DNA of 64,000 nt. It comes from Nothophaeocryptopus gaeumannii (taxonomy: Eukaryota > Ascomycota > Dothideomycetes > Mycosphaerellales > Mycosphaerellaceae). The DNA lies in contig JASISA010000027.1 of assembly GCA_031771865.1 (NCBI GenBank), positions 62,001 to 126,000 on the forward strand, written 5' to 3'. Position numbers and translations under genes: made by a program. The notes beneath the pieces are model-generated. The model was not told the DNA's origin. It worked only from the letters and a program-made list of their open reading frames with translations, and searched no databases. Positions 62,917-64,000 of the stretch are shown here, in pieces (positions within the stretch are counted from its first letter, which is position 1; each line of letters starts with the position of its first letter).

Positions 62917-64000
62917 TCATGTCTTAATCAATTCCCTCCAATCCTCAAACCCCCCATCCTCCCCCTCCCTCTCAAGCAAATACCCAAGCCTCCCGCTCCT
63001 CTGCTTCTCCCTCACCACATACTCAGGCACATCCCGATTCCTGTCAACCCTCTCATACTCCTCCCCCTCCCGTCCAAACAGATCCTGCCCATTTCTCACC
63101 CTCTCCAAAATCACATTCGCATCGCGATTGCCCTCCGTATTCAACCCCTGATGCGAGAAACTCTGCATCTTGGTCTGAAAATCCTTGATAGTCGCGAAAC
63201 AGCTCGAACAATGCCAGCCGGCATTCCAGAGGGTTCCGCGGTCCCACCAGCGCGAGAAGAGGGCAAAGGGCCAGGTGAAGATGTTGGTATGGCCGAGGAG
63301 GTCCATGCGCAGGTCGTTGGGGGCGATAGTGCGGCTTATGGAGCCGCCGTAGATTGTTGCCTGAGGGTGGGCCCATTGAGGTCCTTTGTGCCGCCATTGG
63401 AAGGAGTAGTAGTAGAATTGGCTACGGAAGTTGAGGCGAGCTGGGAAGTCGCAAAGCCGAAGGAGAGTGAGGGTTTCTGGGCGGAGGAGCTCGTCTATAT
63501 CGGACACGATGAGGACGTCGCCTTTGTGGGCTTCGGATGAGGTGTCCTTGAGCGATGGGAATACGACGTTGAGGATAGAATTTCGAAGGTAGTCCTCATG
63601 ATCCCAGGTTCGGGTGCTCTGGACTGGATCCTCGACGGTACGGTAGATGATCTTATCGTGGAAGGCAGAGAATTGGGCCCAATTTTCTTTCAGAGTGAGA
63701 GGTTTGGGCTTTCCGGTAAAGGTTGTTGGCGATTCGATGATCACGAAGTGATCCACCAGGTGAGAGAGGCTGTTCAGTCTGATTTCGAGCCAGTCCAATT
63801 CGGTCGAGAACATGATGAGATCGTAGACCTTTCTGGGCCGTCTGTACGGCGAGAAGCCATGTCGTGTGCACAAAGATTTTTCATCGTTGCTTTCGGCAGC
63901 AGACTGGCCGTGATCAGTATAATCATCGGTTATTGAGGTTAGCCATCCACCGACCAAAACGACGCGGTCTCGACCAGCGTCGCGTCTGTATAGAATGAGG
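62917..64000 (-). CDS. GT17 (beta-1,4-mannosyl-glycoprotein N-acetylglucosaminyltransferase-like) glycosyltransferase, 5' end outside window
   Basis: The frame is open from the right edge to the stop at 62919-62917; about 360 residues are visible and no in-frame ATG marks a convincing start. The upstream start and probable type II membrane anchor lie beyond the window. GT17 motifs: VYDLIMFSTELDWLEIRLNS, VDHFVIIESPTTFTGKPKPL, WDHEDYLRNSILN, GDVLIVSDIDELLRPETLTL (DxD-type SDIDE), FRSQFYYYSFQWRH, LWNAGWHCSSCFATIKDFQT (GWHCSSC). Family role: transfer of GlcNAc to mannose on glycans in the Golgi; in filamentous fungi some members influence cell-wall and hyphal properties. Confidence 0.92.
   Translation of the reverse strand, partial: LILYRRDAGRDRVVLVGGWLTSITDDYTDHGQSAAESNDEKSLCTRHGFSPYRRPRKVYDLIMFSTELDWLEIRLNSLSHLVDHFVIIESPTTFTGKPKPLTLKENWAQFSAFHDKIIYRTVEDPVQSTRTWDHEDYLRNSILNVVFPSLKDTSSEAHKGDVLIVSDIDELLRPETLTLLRLCDFPARLNFRSQFYYYSFQWRHKGPQWAHPQATIYGGSISRTIAPNDLRMDLLGHTNIFTWPFALFSRWWDRGTLWNAGWHCSSCFATIKDFQTKMQSFSHQGLNTEGNRDANVILERVRNGQDLFGREGEEYERVDRNRDVPEYVVREKQRSGRLGYLLEREGEDGGFEDWRELIKT

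Overview
This window looks like a euchromatic contig from a filamentous ascomycete (Pezizomycotina). I lean towards a Dothideomycete, but that is inference from the overall gene set. The evidence is short GT-AG introns of about 50-140 nt, a HET-domain protein, Sla2, Prp21/SF3a1, Lrp1, a protein O-mannosyltransferase, and fungal-type ATP sulfurylase and PAPS reductase. No bacterial, organellar or viral gene is visible, and I found no convincing tRNA, rRNA or CRISPR.

Layout. 0-8 kb: the 3' end of an unidentified gene, a conserved fungal protein of unknown function, a C2H2/ankyrin gene broken by two in-frame stops, and a TPR-SET protein. 8-14.7 kb: a monocarboxylate-type MFS transporter, a decayed divergent pair (ACS-family permease relic and TauD dioxygenase relic), a beta-propeller protein and an NmrA-like oxidoreductase. 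16-26 kb: a cupin, a short-chain dehydrogenase, a large HET protein, two broken genes of the fungal LPAELR (2EXR-like) type on opposite strands, and a Mae1-like TDT transporter. 26.8-33.5 kb: housekeeping genes (O-mannosyltransferase and SF3a1 divergently arranged) and a small membrane protein. 33.6-35.7 kb: a gene-poor, repeat-bearing island that hides two very small cysteine-rich secreted proteins. 35.7-44.3 kb: an ankyrin-like relic, a GST, a DHA1 MFS transporter and Sla2. 45.2-49.8 kb: ATP sulfurylase and PAPS reductase, two sulfate-assimilation steps, on the same strand. 51-54.4 kb: a PDCD5 homologue with a glycine tract, a SET methyltransferase and Lrp1/C1D. 55.6-64 kb: a four-exon sugar transporter, a diverged tandem duplication, a P-loop sulfotransferase-like protein, a bZIP factor with an internal stop, a short unknown ORF with an internal stop, and a GT17 glycosyltransferase running off the right edge.

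Two themes stand out. First, several otherwise readable genes (a bZIP factor, a C2H2/ankyrin gene, an ACS permease, a TauD dioxygenase, a 2EXR-like gene and a small ORF) are interrupted at positions that read as glutamine-to-stop changes (CAG/CAA to TAG/TAA). This is the C-to-T at CpA change expected from RIP-like mutation. Second, the island at 33.6-35.7 kb combines two six-cysteine mini secreted proteins, a 17-bp tandem repeat, a three-copy dispersed repeat and repeated promoter motifs, as effector-like loci often do. Sulfur also recurs: intact sulfate assimilation genes sit about 35 kb from a dead sulfonate-type dioxygenase/permease pair. All spliced models are read by eye from splice signals and frame continuity and have no transcript support.
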